A DNA stretch of 64,000 nt from assembly GCA_026018925.1 (NCBI GenBank), contig JAKSZU010000011.1, positions 5,523,985 through 5,587,984 on the forward strand, given 5' to 3'. Of this stretch, positions 47,627 to 58,424 are shown piece after piece (the first letter of the stretch is position 1; each line of letters begins with the position of its first letter). Under the pieces are notes generated by a model. It made no database searches. It was not told the origin of the DNA and saw nothing but the letters and a program-made list of their open reading frames with translations. The position numbers and the translations under genes were made by a program. The stretch is from Tupaia tana (lineage: Eukaryota > Chordata > Mammalia > Scandentia > Tupaiidae).

Positions 47627-47873
47627 TGTTTTTTCTTCTCTTTTTTAATTTGCCAGAAGGTGAATGCCCTTGCAGGAAAGAGAGCAGGAAAGTGAGAAAG
47701 CAACCCCTGTGGGGAATGGCAAAATCCCTTCTCCATTTCTTCCTCCTTTCAGATGTTGGACACATACACACATGTGTCAGATGTGTTTCTCAAGCTGCTG
47801 GGTTCAGGACTTAAACTGAGCAGTCAGCCATGTGGGATCTGGCTGCCTTAACCACCACGCCACAAACTGACAC
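47627..47873 (-). repeat. long-type SINE, older variant
   Basis: 'aatttgccagaaggtgaatgccc' left end; body 'aaatcccttctccatttcttcc'. Confidence 0.8.
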
Positions 47874-47892
47874 AAAACACAAAAGTTTTATT

Positions 47893-48069
47893 TTTTTAAG
47901 AATGATTTAATTTAATTAATTTATTTATTTTAATTTGACCAGAAAGAGATAGATAGATAGGGAGAGAGGGAGGAAAAGTGAGAAGGCAAGCTGCCAGATC
48001 CAGGACTTGAACCGTAGTCCGCCATGTGGGAGTCCAGCACCCTTAATCACTACGCCATCTGCTGGCCCC
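47893..48069 (-). repeat. short-type tRNA-derived SINE
   Basis: 'aatttgaccagaaagag', GATA-rich tract, head ending 'ccatctgctggcccc'. Confidence 0.93.
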
Positions 48070-48077
48070 AAGTTTTT

Positions 48078-48328
48078 AATTTAAAAAAAAAATTGCCAGA
48101 AGTCATGTGCACTTACCAGAGAGAGAGAGAGAGAAAGAGAGAGATGGAGAAAGTACTCCTCAGTAGAATGTAGTCATGTAAAAATCCCTTCTCCATTTCT
48201 CCATCCTTTCAGGAACTGGGGCACTCAGGCATATGTGGCCTGCATATTTTTAAGCCTTCTTGTCTAGTATTTGAACTGCAGTCAGCCATGTGGGGATTAG
48301 TTCCCTTAACCACAGAAATGGCCCCCAA
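48078..48328 (-). repeat. long-type SINE, older variant
   Basis: 'attgccagaagtcatgtgcac' left end; head eroded to 'ttaaccacagaaatggcccc'. Confidence 0.75.
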
Positions 48329-48352
48329 TTTTTATTAATTTTAATGAAATCC

Positions 48353-48419
48353 AGCTTTGCGCAATGGCAGTATCGTAGCCAATGAGGTTTATCCGAGGTG
48401 CGATTATTGCTAATTGAAA
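48353..48419 (+). pseudogene. U4 snRNA retropseudogene, 3'-truncated
   Basis: Matches the first 67 or so nt of U4 snRNA, the spliceosomal RNA that pairs with U6: AGCTTTGCGC(A)ATGGCAGTATCGTAGCC, then the 'tttatccgagg' stem and the 'attgctaattgaaa' U6-pairing region. The rest of U4 is missing and there is no A tail. 'tgaaatcc(a)' at 48345-48352 and 48415-48422 may be a target-site duplication partly overlapping the end. Not a working gene. Confidence 0.93.
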
Positions 48420-48663
48420 TCCAATTGAACTATTTTTTTCTTTGTCACTTGTGCTTTTTGGTTTTATATCTATAAAAACCAATGCCCACTCCAAGATCAT
48501 GAATATTTAGTCCTATGTTTTATCTAAGAGTTTATAGCTTTTAGCTCTTATATTTAGATCTCTAGTCCATTTGTGTTAATTCTTTTTTTAAAAAAAATTT
48601 TTATGTTTTCATTTAAACATTTACTTTACATATCAAAAAATTTTTGCTCATACTCCGTAGTTC

Positions 48664-48941
48664 CTTTTTTTTTTTTTTTTTTTTTTGAGAGGTTTTTTCG
48701 CTATAGGACGCGTGCGCTCGCCAGACAGACAGAGAGAGACATAGAGACAGAAAGCAAGAAATCACCCCCCAGGGGGGATGGTCACGCCGCAATCCCTTCT
48801 CCTCCATTCTCCTCTCGGGATCTTGGGCACGCACGCACACGCGCCCGGCGTGAGTTTTAAGCCACCTGGTCCGGGACTCGAACCGCGGTTGACTATGTGG
48901 GAGTCCAGCGACATAGCCATTACGCTAACTGCTGGTTCCCA
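48664..48941 (-). repeat. long-type SINE with perfect 15-bp TSD
   Basis: 'catactccgtagttc' at 48649-48663 and 48942-48956. Confidence 0.97.
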
Positions 48942-48996
48942 CATACTCCGTAGTTCTTGAAAGTTAATAAACAACTTTCAAAATTTCCAAAATCTT

Positions 48997-49240
48997 GGGA
49001 CCAGCAGTTGGTGTAATGGCTATGTCTCTGGACTCCCACGTAGTTGACCATGGTTTGAGTCCTGGATCTGGTGGCTTAAACTCATGTCAGACGCATGTGC
49101 ATGCATGCCCAAGATCCTGAGAAGAGAATGGAGGAGAAAGGATTGCAGCGTGGCCGTCCTCCTGGGGGTGATTTCTCACTTTCTGTCTCTCTGTCTTTCT
49201 GGAGAGCACACGCGCCCTATAGCAAAAACCTCTCCAAAAA
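48997..49240 (+). repeat. long-type tRNA-derived SINE
   Basis: Head 'gggaccagcagttggtgtaatgg', ends 'ccctatagcaaaaacctctcc'. Confidence 0.94.
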
Positions 49241-50079
49241 ATTTTTTTCCCCAAAAAATTGAATTTTAAAGATAACTTTCAAAATATTTGCTATAATTTT
49301 GTTTATGACTATGTAACAGTAGAGACAGCATGGTTTTCAATATCTTTGAGGAAATATTTACACGTCAACTGCTCAAATTGTTGAGGAGCAAACACCCAGC
49401 ACATAAGTCACACATGAACCTTCCCAACTCAGTTCTGCCTACCAAGTGTTCTGTGGTTTACCGACTGCTAGCAAAGATCAGTCTCTTTTTTTTTCCTTCA
49501 GAGTCTTTCTCAAGGTAATCCTCTGGTTGTGCCTGCTTTTTTGCAATCTCTACTGATTATAAGGCTGGGCTGGAAAAGTCCAGGTTATTTCATGGTATGA
49601 ATTGTTTCATATGGCTTCTCTAATCCTGTCAGACAGAACTGTTTATGGTGCCAGGCCATCTTTCCAAGGGCTTCTGTTGGCTTTCTTGAGATCTACATTA
49701 GTTCTATAGTTTTCTGGTCCTTTCTTCAGATATGACATTCCAGTCAAAACCCTAGTAATTATGAGGATCTTCAGTTTCTTATGCAAGGCAACAGGTATTA
49801 CTGAACTTATGCACATAACCCTTCTGCCACAAAATAAGAATATTCACAAAAATTTTCCAATTCCAGAAGCATCAGGAAGGGAAAAAAGTTTATGTTTTGA
49901 TTTCAAAAGACAAACAAGCAAGAATAAATTTTTTGCAAATGCTGAACTTATCAACAGCTCAAAAGAAAGCAAAATCTTTAAATCTGGAAAACGATGCGTA
50001 GTAAAAAAATCAGTAATGTTTTAGTCAAAAGTTATAAAATTCTATTTCACCAGTTTATTTTCATGTCATCTTTCTTCTG
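49241..50079. other. no gene recognised; may hold the 3' end of LINE copy C
   Basis: Unassigned DNA between a SINE and the old ORF1-only LINE relic. Confidence 0.35.
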
Positions 50080-51250
50080 TTGAATTTGCAGTGTTACTGT
50101 GGTTCTGTCTTTCCATTTATATCCTGGAAGTTAATATTTAATGTCATTATTGATATTTCCAGACTTGTCCCTCACATTTTCTCGATTGTTCTTTGTTCTC
50201 TTATTTCTGCCTGCCTTTAGTTTTCCTGATATAGCACTCCCTTCAGCACTTCTTGGAGAGTTGGTCTGGAGTTGGTAAATTCTTCGAGGTTTTGTTTATT
50301 TGAGAATGTTTTTATCTTTTCTTCCCATATGAAGGATGATCTTGCCAGGTATAGTATTCTTGGTTAAAACTGTTTTTTCATTTAACACTTTGAATATATT
50401 TTCCCATTATTTTCTTGCTTGCATTGTTTCCTATGAGAGGTCTGATGTTAGCCTAATGGGATAACCCTAGTAAGTAACCTAACGTTTCTCTCTTGCCAAT
50501 TTTAGTATCTTGTCTTTCTCTGTGGATTTGGCCAATCTGGCTATGATGTTCCTTGGAGAAGATCTTCTTGGGTTGATTCTATTAGGGGTCCTTTGTATTT
50601 CTTGGGTCTGGATATTTGAATGCCTCTCAAGGTTTAGAAAGTTTTATTCCAGGATTTCATGGAAGAGATTATCAATGTCCTTAATAGTTTCTTCAACTTC
50701 TGGGATATCAATTATCTGGGTGTTTGGGTGCTTACTGGTATGTAGTATTTCTTGTATATTATGCTCATGTTTTTGGGTTAATTTCTCAGTATTTTTGGTG
50801 ATTTTTTCTAGGTCAGAGGTTTTGTTTTCAACATCCAAAATTCGATCTTCTGCATGGTCTAATCTGTTTCTAATACTTTCGAGGGAAGTTTTGATTTCCT
50901 ATATTACAACCTTTATCTCTATCAGCTCCGTTTGATTCTTTTTTTATGGTGTGTATTTCATCCTTCAAATTGTGAAAGAACTTCCTCAACTCCTGGAACT
51001 CATTGTCCCTTTTTCTCTTGCACCTTTCGGAGTTTATTGTCTTTCATCTCTTGCATCTTGTTTAGTTTTGTCACTACGAGTATTCTAAATTCTTTATCAA
51101 ATATTTCCATGAGTTCCATTGTACTGTCTCTGGATGATGAAGGGTTGTTTTTTTCCCTTGGAGGAGAGATATTTTCTTGGTTTCTCATATTTCTTGTGCC
51201 TCTGCAGTGATCTCTAATCATCTGATAGGTTATACGTTTCTTCCTAATTT
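50080..51250 (-). pseudogene. old ORF1-only LINE relic (copy C)
   Basis: The minus strand has the same ORF1 as copies A and B, heavily mutated: an N-terminus like 'MIRDHCRGTRNMRN', then acidic/coiled-coil parts, then 'QIIDIPEVEE' in place of RIIGIPEGEE. After ORF1 the sequence passes straight into the family's 3' region ('gggacaagtctgg...atattaacttccaggatata', compare 'gggacaagtctgaatttgaatattatatcccagaa' in copy A) with no ORF2. An older member of the same half-L1 lineage. Confidence 0.82.
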
Positions 51251-51820
51251 CTTGGAGTTCATTCTAAGCGTTCAGCGGTGTGTGGGTGGAGATGATCTGC
51301 AATCTTTCTGCAGTTCCATTTTTCTGATGCTCACCAAGCAACCTGCGCTTCTGGCTTTGTAATTGGATATTACGAAGTCCTCACAGTTTCTAGGAAATAG
51401 GTAAACCTGGGCTGAGCTACAGGGTTTCAACTGAGAGTTCAGAGGTGTGTGGAAGGAAATGAGCCGCCCTCTCTGCAGCTCCATACTTCTCCCTGCTGCT
51501 TACTCTGCAGTCTCTCTTCTCTGAATTTTAGTCATTTGGTGGTGTATTCAGTTTTGGCTTATTGTTTAGAGAAGATTTCTGCAACTGTAGGATCATGTGC
51601 TTCCCTTTACTGTAAGGTACTTCTGAGACAATTTCTCTCCTCTACTGTGTTTTGCAACGTGGTATCTACAGAAAGAGATATTGAGTTCAGATTTATAAAA
51701 TAAGAGGAGCTTCTTCCTTCAGGCAGCAGGCTCAATAAGGGTTGAGGATTTCTATGACCTTGAAAGTATTCAGATGCTTGGCTACTGTGCACCTGGGCCT
51801 ATCTAGACACTCAGTGTGTG
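51251..51820 (-). repeat. probable 5' region of copy C
   Basis: Two related stretches ('gttcagcggtgtgtgggtgg' near 51270, 'gttcagaggtgtgtggaagg' near 51438, both followed by 'ctgcag(t/c)tccat') hint at a decayed monomer pair, different from the monomers of copies A and B. Confidence 0.5.
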
Positions 51821-51904
51821 GAAGCTGAACAGCAGAATGCAAAAGTAAGGTTAAAAACAACATTAAAGAAAACAAAGAAAAAGAAAACACAAAACAACCA
51901 AGAA

Positions 51905-52345
51905 AAGGAAAAGCACATTTTTAAAAATTTTATCACTTTATTTAAAAATCAGCAGTTAGTTCTCATCCACATTGACTATAGATTTTTGAAAGTGGTAACA
52001 GTTACGTAAGTCACCAGAGTGTAAAGCTTGTTGGGTGAATCTTCATCCTCATTTTGTTTTCTGGACAACTGCACACGGATTTGATATGGAAAGTTCCTTA
52101 TTCTTTTGACCCAGACAGCTGTGTTGAGCCTGGTATCAGTGCGCACACCTGGAGTCCCCATCTCCTTCATGGCAAATTTCCGGATTTCTTGGAGTGCCCG
52201 AGGGGCACATATCTTGAAGCCCATGCCATGGATGCACTTGTGAATGTTGATGGCGTATTCCTGGGTCACCACCTCATTGATGGCACAATGGCCCTTCTTC
52301 TCACCACCCTTCTTTGCGGGAGCCATTCTGCCTGGCCTAAGACGG
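51905..52345 (-). pseudogene. RPL31P: RPL31 processed pseudogene
   Basis: Intronless copy of the large-subunit ribosomal protein eL31 mRNA. ATG at 52324-52326 begins [11 protein letters not shown]; then [35 protein letters not shown]-like and [11 protein letters not shown] 4-nt deletion near the C-terminus creates a stop at 51976-51978, so 116 codons remain instead of about 125. A relic of VNVDEN, a 3' UTR with AATAAA and an A-rich tail follow. Several conserved lysines and arginines are replaced. Confidence 0.95.
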
Positions 52346-52410
52346 AGAGTGGAAAAACACATTTTTTTAATAGCAAAAATGAAAACTGCATGGTGTGCTT
52401 GCACGCCGTG

Positions 52411-52864
52411 TGAACACAGCATGACACACCTCAAGTTGAAATGGCTTCTGAAATTAGCAAGAGAAAGGAGAGGTCAGAGGTGACAAGAAGTGTTTTAAAA
52501 ATTAAAAGAAAAAATTTAAAGAAAGACAGAGACAGAGAGAAGACGGAGGTTGCCCTACCTAACTGAGCTGTTTTGGGGACTGGAAGATGGGGTTTGGAGC
52601 AGAGATTCAGTCACCTTGGTTTGCGAACATGGCAGGACACACCTCAGACTGAAATGGCTTCTGTATGAGTTTTTTGGGGGTCTGAAGATGGGGTTTAGAG
52701 TAGAGATTCCCTTGCCTTGATCCCTAAATATGACAGGACACACCTCAGGCTGAAATGGCTTCTCATATTGAAATGGATTCTGTCTGAGCCTTTTTTAGAG
52801 TTCAGAAGATGGGGTTTAGAGCAGAGATTTAGTCACCTTGGTCCCTCAACATGGCAGGACACCC
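52411..52864. repeat. small tandem repeat, about 100-120 bp period
   Basis: Recurrent block 'aacatggcaggacacacctcagactgaaatggcttctg' with 'gaagatggggtttagagcagagatt' about 55 bp later. Starts near 52412, 52627, 52728 and (partial) 52847. The first unit is stretched by about 100 bp of A-rich DNA. Confidence 0.82.
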
Positions 52865-52966
52865 ATTTGTATTAATTCTTATAGTATGAGGCAGAGGTCG
52901 GATATCCAACTTTCCCAGCATAATTGGTTGAAAAGTTTATTCTTTCTTTTTAAAATTGTCTTTTCA

Positions 52967-53220
52967 GACCAGCAGTTGGAATAATGGTTATGTTGCTGGA
53001 CTCCCATGTAGTCAACCATGGTTCGAGTCCCGAACCTGATGACTTAAACTCACACCGGGCGCATGTGCATGCGTGCCCAAGATCCTGATCAGAGAATGGA
53101 GGAGAAGGGATTGCAGCATGGCCATCCCCCCTGGGTGGATGATTTCTTGCTTTTTGTCTCTCTCTCTGTGTCTTTCTGGCAAGTGCACACACCCTATAGC
53201 AAAAACCTCACCAATTAAAA
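52967..53220 (+). repeat. long-type SINE with perfect 15-bp TSD
   Basis: 'aaaattgtcttttca' at 52952-52966 and 53221-53235. Confidence 0.97.
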
Positions 53221-53777
53221 AAAATTGTCTTTTCACCTTTATCAAAAATGAATTTGCCTCTTATGATGTACTTATATATTGTGGTAAAATATACATAAAA
53301 TTTACCATTTTAATTATTTTTAAGTGTAAAGTTCTCTGCCATTAAATGCATTCACATTGTTGTGCAATCATCAGCACTATCCATTTCTAGAACTCCTTAA
53401 TCTTCCCCAACAAAAACTCTACCCATTAATAATAACACCCCTTTCCTCCTTACCCTATTTCCTGGAAAAAGCCCACCATTATTCTTACTGTCTCTGAATT
53501 TCAGTAGTCTAGGAACCTTGTAAAAATGGAATCATACAATATTTTTTTTTATAATTAGCTGATTTTCCTTAACATAATGTCTTCAAGATTAGTCTATGTT
53601 GTGGCATGTGCCAGGATTGCTTTCTTCTGAATATTCCATTGTATGTATCTGCCATATTTTGTTTATTCATTATTTATTGATGGACACTCGGATTGTATCC
53701 ACCTTTTGGCTGTGATTATAATGTAACAAGGATTGGTGTACAAGTATGTTTGAGGCCCTGCTTGCTTTCTTTTCTTT

Positions 53778-53834
53778 TTTAAAATAATTAATTAATTATT
53801 TAATTCCATTTGTTATTATTTTTCAATTTTGATC

Positions 53835-53879
<45 letters not shown>

Positions 53880-53968
53880 AAGAAAGCAAGCTGCCAGATC
53901 TGGGACTTGAACCATTTGTCCATGTGGGCATCCAGTACCTTTAACCACCACACCACCCACCAGCCCCA
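53778..53968 (-). repeat. short-type SINE with (GA)n
   Basis: Reversed copy with an expanded GA run (53838-53873); ends 'cacccaccagcccc'. Confidence 0.9.
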
Positions 53969-54078
53969 AGTCCCTACTTTAAATTCTATTGATTATATAC
54001 CCAAATGCAAATGCAGAAGTGCTGTTTCATTTGTTATTTCTAAGTTTAATATTTCTTAGGAATCACTAGCATTTAATT

Positions 54079-54266
54079 TTTTAAATAATTATCTATTTAA
54101 TTTTATTTATTATTATTTTTGGAATTTGTTATAGGACACATAACAAAGAGAGAGACAGAAAGAGTGACTGAGAGCAAAAGTGAGAAAATAGTCAGGTCCA
54201 GGACTTGAACCATAGTTGACCATGTGGGAGTCCAGCGTCTTTAACCACCATGCCACCTACTGGCTT
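54079..54266 (-). repeat. short-type SINE, diverged
   Basis: Head 'acttgaaccatagttgacc...gccacctactggc'. Confidence 0.88.
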
Positions 54267-54295
54267 TCATCATAGTGTTTTAAAAAGCAACTACA

Positions 54296-54548
54296 GGGAC
54301 CAGCAGTTAGCGTAATGGCTATGTTGCTGGACTCCCATGTAGTCGACCGCGGTTCACGTCCTGGACCCGGTGGCTTAAAACTCACGCTGGCGTGCCCAAG
54401 CTCCCGAGAGGAGAATGGAGGAGAAGGGATTGTGGCATGGCCATCCCCCCTGGGGGTTGATTTCTTGCTTTCTGTCTCTCTGTCTCTCTCTGTCTGTCTG
54501 GCGAGTACATGAGCCCTATAGCAAAAACCTCTTAAAATAAAAAAAAAA
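54296..54548 (+). repeat. long-type SINE
   Basis: Flanks share 'gcaactaca'. The 'gtgtgcgtgcg' stretch is deleted. Confidence 0.94.
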
Positions 54549-54562
54549 AGGCAACTACACTA

Positions 54563-54800
54563 GGACCAGCAGGTGGCATGGAGGTTAAACCAGCTGGATC
54601 CACATGGCTGACTGGGCACTTCAATTCCAGGACTCTATGGCAAATGTATGCCCAAATCCCAAGAAGAGAACAGAGGAGGATGGATTGTTATATGGCCATC
54701 CCCCTTGGAGAGTGATTTCTCAGTTTCTTTCTTTCCCTCTCCCTCTGCTTCACTCTAGTGAGCACACACACCCTACAGCAAAATTTAAAAACTAACAAAA
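54563..54800 (+). repeat. long-type SINE, diverged
   Basis: Head 'aggaccagcaggtggcatgg'; body 'ccaagaagagaacagagg'; ends 'cacaccctacagc'. Confidence 0.85.
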
Positions 54801-55114
54801 CACAAACAACAGAAACAAAAACAACTGCACCATTTTCTATTCTCAGCAGCAATTCACAAGTTTAAATTCTTCACATCCTCAATAACACTTATTTATTTTA
54901 TTATTTAAAAAAATAGCTATTCTAATGGTTATGCAGTGGTATCTCATTGTGGCTTTGATTTGCATTTCCCTTATGAATAATAATGCTGAGTATCTTTTTA
55001 TGTGTTTATTAGCCAACTATATATCTTAAGAAATGTTGAGAAACATTTGAGAAATATCTGTTCATGTTCATTGCTCTTTTATCTATTTATTTCTATTTTT
55101 ATTTTATTTTATTT

Positions 55115-55368
55115 TGAGAGGTTTTTGCTATAGGGCGTGTGTGCTCGCCAGACAGACAGAGAGAGACATAGAGACAGAAAGCGAGAAATCACCCCCCCCA
55201 GGGGGGATGGTCACGCCGCAATCCCTTCTCCTCCATTCTCCTCTTGGGATCTTGGGCACACACACACACGCGCCCGGTGTGAGTTTTAAGCCACCGGGTC
55301 CGGGACGCGAACCGCGGTCGACTACATGGGAGTCCAGCAACATAGCCATTATGCTAACTGCTGGTTCT
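55115..55368 (-). repeat. long-type SINE, near consensus
   Basis: 'gagaggtttttgctatagggcg' to 'ctaactgctggttc', CpGs retained. Confidence 0.95.
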
Positions 55369-55384
55369 CCCCTATTTTTATTTT

Positions 55385-55557
55385 TTAAAAGAATCATTTT
55401 CTTTAACTTTACTTATTTACTTATTTTTATTTGTTCAGAGAGGGACAAAACACATGCATGAGAGAGAGAGAGAAAATGAGAAAGCAAGCCGCCAGGTCCA
55501 GGACTTGAACCACATGGGAATCCAGTATCATTAACCACCACGCCACCTGCTGGCCCC
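55385..55557 (-). repeat. short-type tRNA-derived SINE
   Basis: 'tttgttcagagagggac' left end; head lacks about 15 bp around the B-box; ends 'cacctgctggcccc'. Confidence 0.9.
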
Positions 55558-55567
55558 ACATATATTC

Positions 55568-55790
55568 TTTTGAGTGAGGGTGCATGTGGTTGCCAGAGAC
55601 AGAGATAGAAAGCAACAAATCACATAGGTGGGCAGTGGCCATGCTGCAATCCCTTCTCTTCTCAGGATTTTGGGCACACACACACACACATGCCTGGTGT
55701 GAGTTTCAAGCCACTGGGCCTGGGAGTTGAACCGTGGTTGGTGACGTGGGAGTCCAGTGTCTTAACCATTACACCACCTGTTAGCCCCTT
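55568..55790 (-). repeat. long-type SINE, diverged
   Basis: 'ggtgcatgtggttgccagag', CA-rich stretch, head ending 'caccacctgttagcccc'. Confidence 0.87.
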
Positions 55791-55845
55791 ATCTATTTAT
55801 TTTTAATTGACAATGAAAATTGCATGTATGTATGATGTCCATTTC

Positions 55846-56098
55846 TTTTTTTAAGATTTATGCCATAGGGTGTGTGAGCTTGCCAGAGAGAGACAGTGAG
55901 AGGGAAAATGAGAAATCGTACTCCCCGGCGGGGATGGATATGCTGCAATCCCCTTCTTCTCTAGTCTCCTCCTAGGATTTTGGGCACACAAAGACATGCA
56001 CCTGGTGTGAGTTTTCAATGTGTCAAGTCTAGGACTTGAACTGTGGTCAGGCATGTGGGAATCCAACACCTTAACCACTATGCCACCTGCTACCCCCA
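55846..56098 (-). repeat. long-type SINE, diverged
   Basis: 'atgccatagggtgtgtgagc' left end; head ends 'gccacctgctacccc'. Confidence 0.87.
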
Positions 56099-56224
56099 GA
56101 GATATTTTAATATAAGTCTACAATGTGAAGTGACTAAATCAAGCTAATTAACATATGCATTACCCCACATGCTTATTATTTTGTTGTGGAGAACATACCT
56201 AACATCTATTGTCTTAGCAATTTT
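56099..56224 (-). repeat. old LINE fragment, left part
   Basis: 'gctaattaacatatgcattacc' resembles an antisense L1-type segment that appears to resume at 58868. Confidence 0.45.
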
Positions 56225-56369
56225 CTTTTCTTTTTAAAATTTTGTCAGAGGGCACATGTGCTCGTAGGATAGAGAGAGAGAGAGAGAAGGAAAGTAAGAA
56301 AGTAACCTCCATGAAAAATGATCACATTACAATCTCTCCTTCTTCATTTCTCCCTCCTTTTGGGATTTT
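56225..56369 (-). repeat. long-type SINE, left part, split by LINE copy B
   Basis: 'ttgtcagagggcacatgtgctcg' to 'ctccctccttttggg'. The right part is at 58771-58866. Confidence 0.85.
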
Positions 56370-57317
56370 TTTTTTTTTTAATTTATTTTCCATCCAAAGT
56401 ACACTATATATTGTCTCAATCAAGCACATCAACAAACATGTTATTGTCAGTAAATGATCTTGTCTTCTGTATGTTTTGCTTTTTTCCCCCCATCCTTGAT
56501 TCTCTATCTCTTACCCTCTGCCATCTCCCACTCTCCTCCCACAGTCTCTGGTATCTATGTTTGCATTCTATACTGTTTTCTCCTCACAATTATTGTATCG
56601 CCAAAGACCCTAATCAATCGGAATACCCTCATAGCAAACACAGGTGATACCCACATTTCCATGAACACAAGTCTTACTTTACGCATCCTATAAAGTAGCA
56701 CCTAGCTGTGGCTACATATCCTACTGCAGTCATTAGGTATATATATATTTTTTTTTTTCTGAAACTTTTTTTCTTTTTGTAACTCAATTTACATTCCTTC
56801 CCTAAGCTTCATCACAGCATACAAAATGCAATCTCCCATCCAGTACACACTGTATAGTGATACAATCATGCACATTACAGAAAATTTTCCATTACTAGTT
56901 CCTAGAATTACTTCCACCCCTCTTTCTGACCTTCTGTCCCTTCCCACCCTCCTCTCACACCACCTCCGGTGTCTACAATTGTCCTTCATTCCCTTCCCAC
57001 CCACATTGCATTGGTCACACAATTTCCGACATAATCTAACTACTTTCAGTGTTGAGTTCACTCATTACTACTAAGAAAACCAGTTTTAACTTAACTCAAA
57101 GAAGTGCCAAGGAACTTTGCTTTAAGCCAGGAAACAAGTTAGGATTCTGTTCAAATGGTAGGTGTATGAACCTATCAGTCTCATGTACTTTTATCTTCTG
57201 TTCTGGTTCAATTTTCCTGATTAAATTCTAGGATATAATATTCAACTCCGTACTTGTCCCTATGATTAAGTTGGCCACTTTCATAGTTTTTGGACTCTTA
57301 TTTCCATGTGTCTGTGT

Positions 57318-58319
57318 TTAATTTTCTTGATACAACACACCCTTGAGAACTTCTTGGAGATCTGGTCTGGTGTTGGTAAATTCTTTCAGGTTTTGTTTAT
57401 CTGAGAATGTTCTTGTCTTTTCTTCCCACCTGAAAGATAATCTTGCCGGGTACAGTATTCTTGGCTGAAATTGCTTCTCTCGTAACACTTTGAATATATT
57501 TTCCCATTCTCTCCTCGCTCGCATTGTTTCCGATGAGAGATCTGCTGTTAGCCTGATGGGATGTCCTTTGTAGGTAACTTGATGTTTCTCTCTTGCCAAT
57601 CTTAGTATCTTGTCTTTGTCTGCGGTTTTGGTCAACCTGGCTATAATGTGTCTTGGAGAAGATCTTCTTGGGTTGATTCTATTTGGAGTCCTTTGTATTT
57701 CCTGGGACTGGATCTTTGAATGCCTCTCTAGGTTTGGAAAGTTTTCTTGCAGGATTTCATGGAATAGATTATCAATGCCCTTATGGGTCTCTTCACCTTC
57801 TGGAATGCCAATTATCCGGATATTTGGACGTTTGATGGTATCCAGTACTTCTCGCATATCATTCTCAAATTTTTGAGCCATTTTCTCAGTCTTCGTGGTG
57901 GATTTTTCTAAGCCAGCCATTTTCTCTTCTACACCTGAGATTCTATTTTCTGAATGATCTAGTCTGCTTTTAATACTTTCTAGGGAGATTTTGACTTCTT
58001 GTATTATAGCCTTCATCTCTAGCAGTTCCGTTTGAGTCTTTTGTAAAGTGTGTAATTCCTCTTTTAGATCTTGCAAGAATTTCCTCATCTCCTGGAACTC
58101 GGCAACTTCTTTCTCCTTTCTCTTTAGCAGTTCATTATCTCTCTTTTCTTCCATCTCTGTTAGCTTCGACATTACGAATGCTCTAAATTCCTTATCAGAC
58201 ATTTCCATGACTTTCACCGAACTGCTTGTGGATGAAGAAGAGTTACTCTTTTCCCGTGGAGGAGAGGTATTTTCTCGTTTTCCCATATTTCTCGTGATCC
58301 GGCGGTGATTTCTTGTCAT
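57318..58319 (-). CDS. L1-type ORF1 protein, intact (333 aa)
   Basis: RNA-binding chaperone of the L1 ORF1p family, which coats LINE RNA as trimers in the cytoplasm. Basic, Ser-rich N-terminus (1-38); long heptad-like charged coiled coil (about 45-160); RRM starting near RPNIRIIGIPEGEE (164-177) with FPNLER and EIQRTPNR (194-214); C-terminal domain with PRHIIARL (222-229), HPIRLTADLS (253-262) and ARREW (268-272), ending at QEN. Length is close to human ORF1p (338 aa). No stop or frameshift. Start chosen at MTRNHRR, shared with copy A. No ORF2 follows. Whether it is expressed is unknown. Confidence 0.96.
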   Translation of the reverse strand: MTRNHRRITRNMGKRENTSPPREKSNSSSSTSSSVKVMEMSDKEFRAFVMSKLTEMEEKRDNELLKRKEKEVAEFQEMRKFLQDLKEELHTLQKTQTELLEMKAIIQEVKISLESIKSRLDHSENRISGVEEKMAGLEKSTTKTEKMAQKFENDMREVLDTIKRPNIRIIGIPEGEETHKGIDNLFHEILQENFPNLERHSKIQSQEIQRTPNRINPRRSSPRHIIARLTKTADKDKILRLAREKHQVTYKGHPIRLTADLSSETMRARREWENIFKVLREKQFQPRILYPARLSFRWEEKTRTFSDKQNLKEFTNTRPDLQEVLKGVLYQEN

Positions 58320-58424
58320 CTGATGAATGGCGTGTTTCTTTCAAATTCTTGAAGTTAAGCCTCAATGTACAGGAACAAGAAGACAGAGGTGTTCTAGAAT
58401 CTGCTTGCCGTTCTGTTGTGATCG

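Larger units (their letters stand above)
53236..55090 (-). repeat. old L1 3' region in pieces, reverse
   Basis: Antisense L1 3' end: 'ggtaaaatatacataaaatttaccatttt', 'cacattgttgtgcaatcatca', 'ggaatcatacaat', then after SINEs 'ggtatctcattgtggctttgatttgcatttccc'. Interrupted at 53778, 54079, 54296 and 54563. Confidence 0.8.

Noticed and set aside
57610-58308. Antisense ORFs of 86-90 aa over the LINE ORF1, also seen at 36881-37579
   Set aside because: Mirror frames of the conserved ORF1; no independent evidence.
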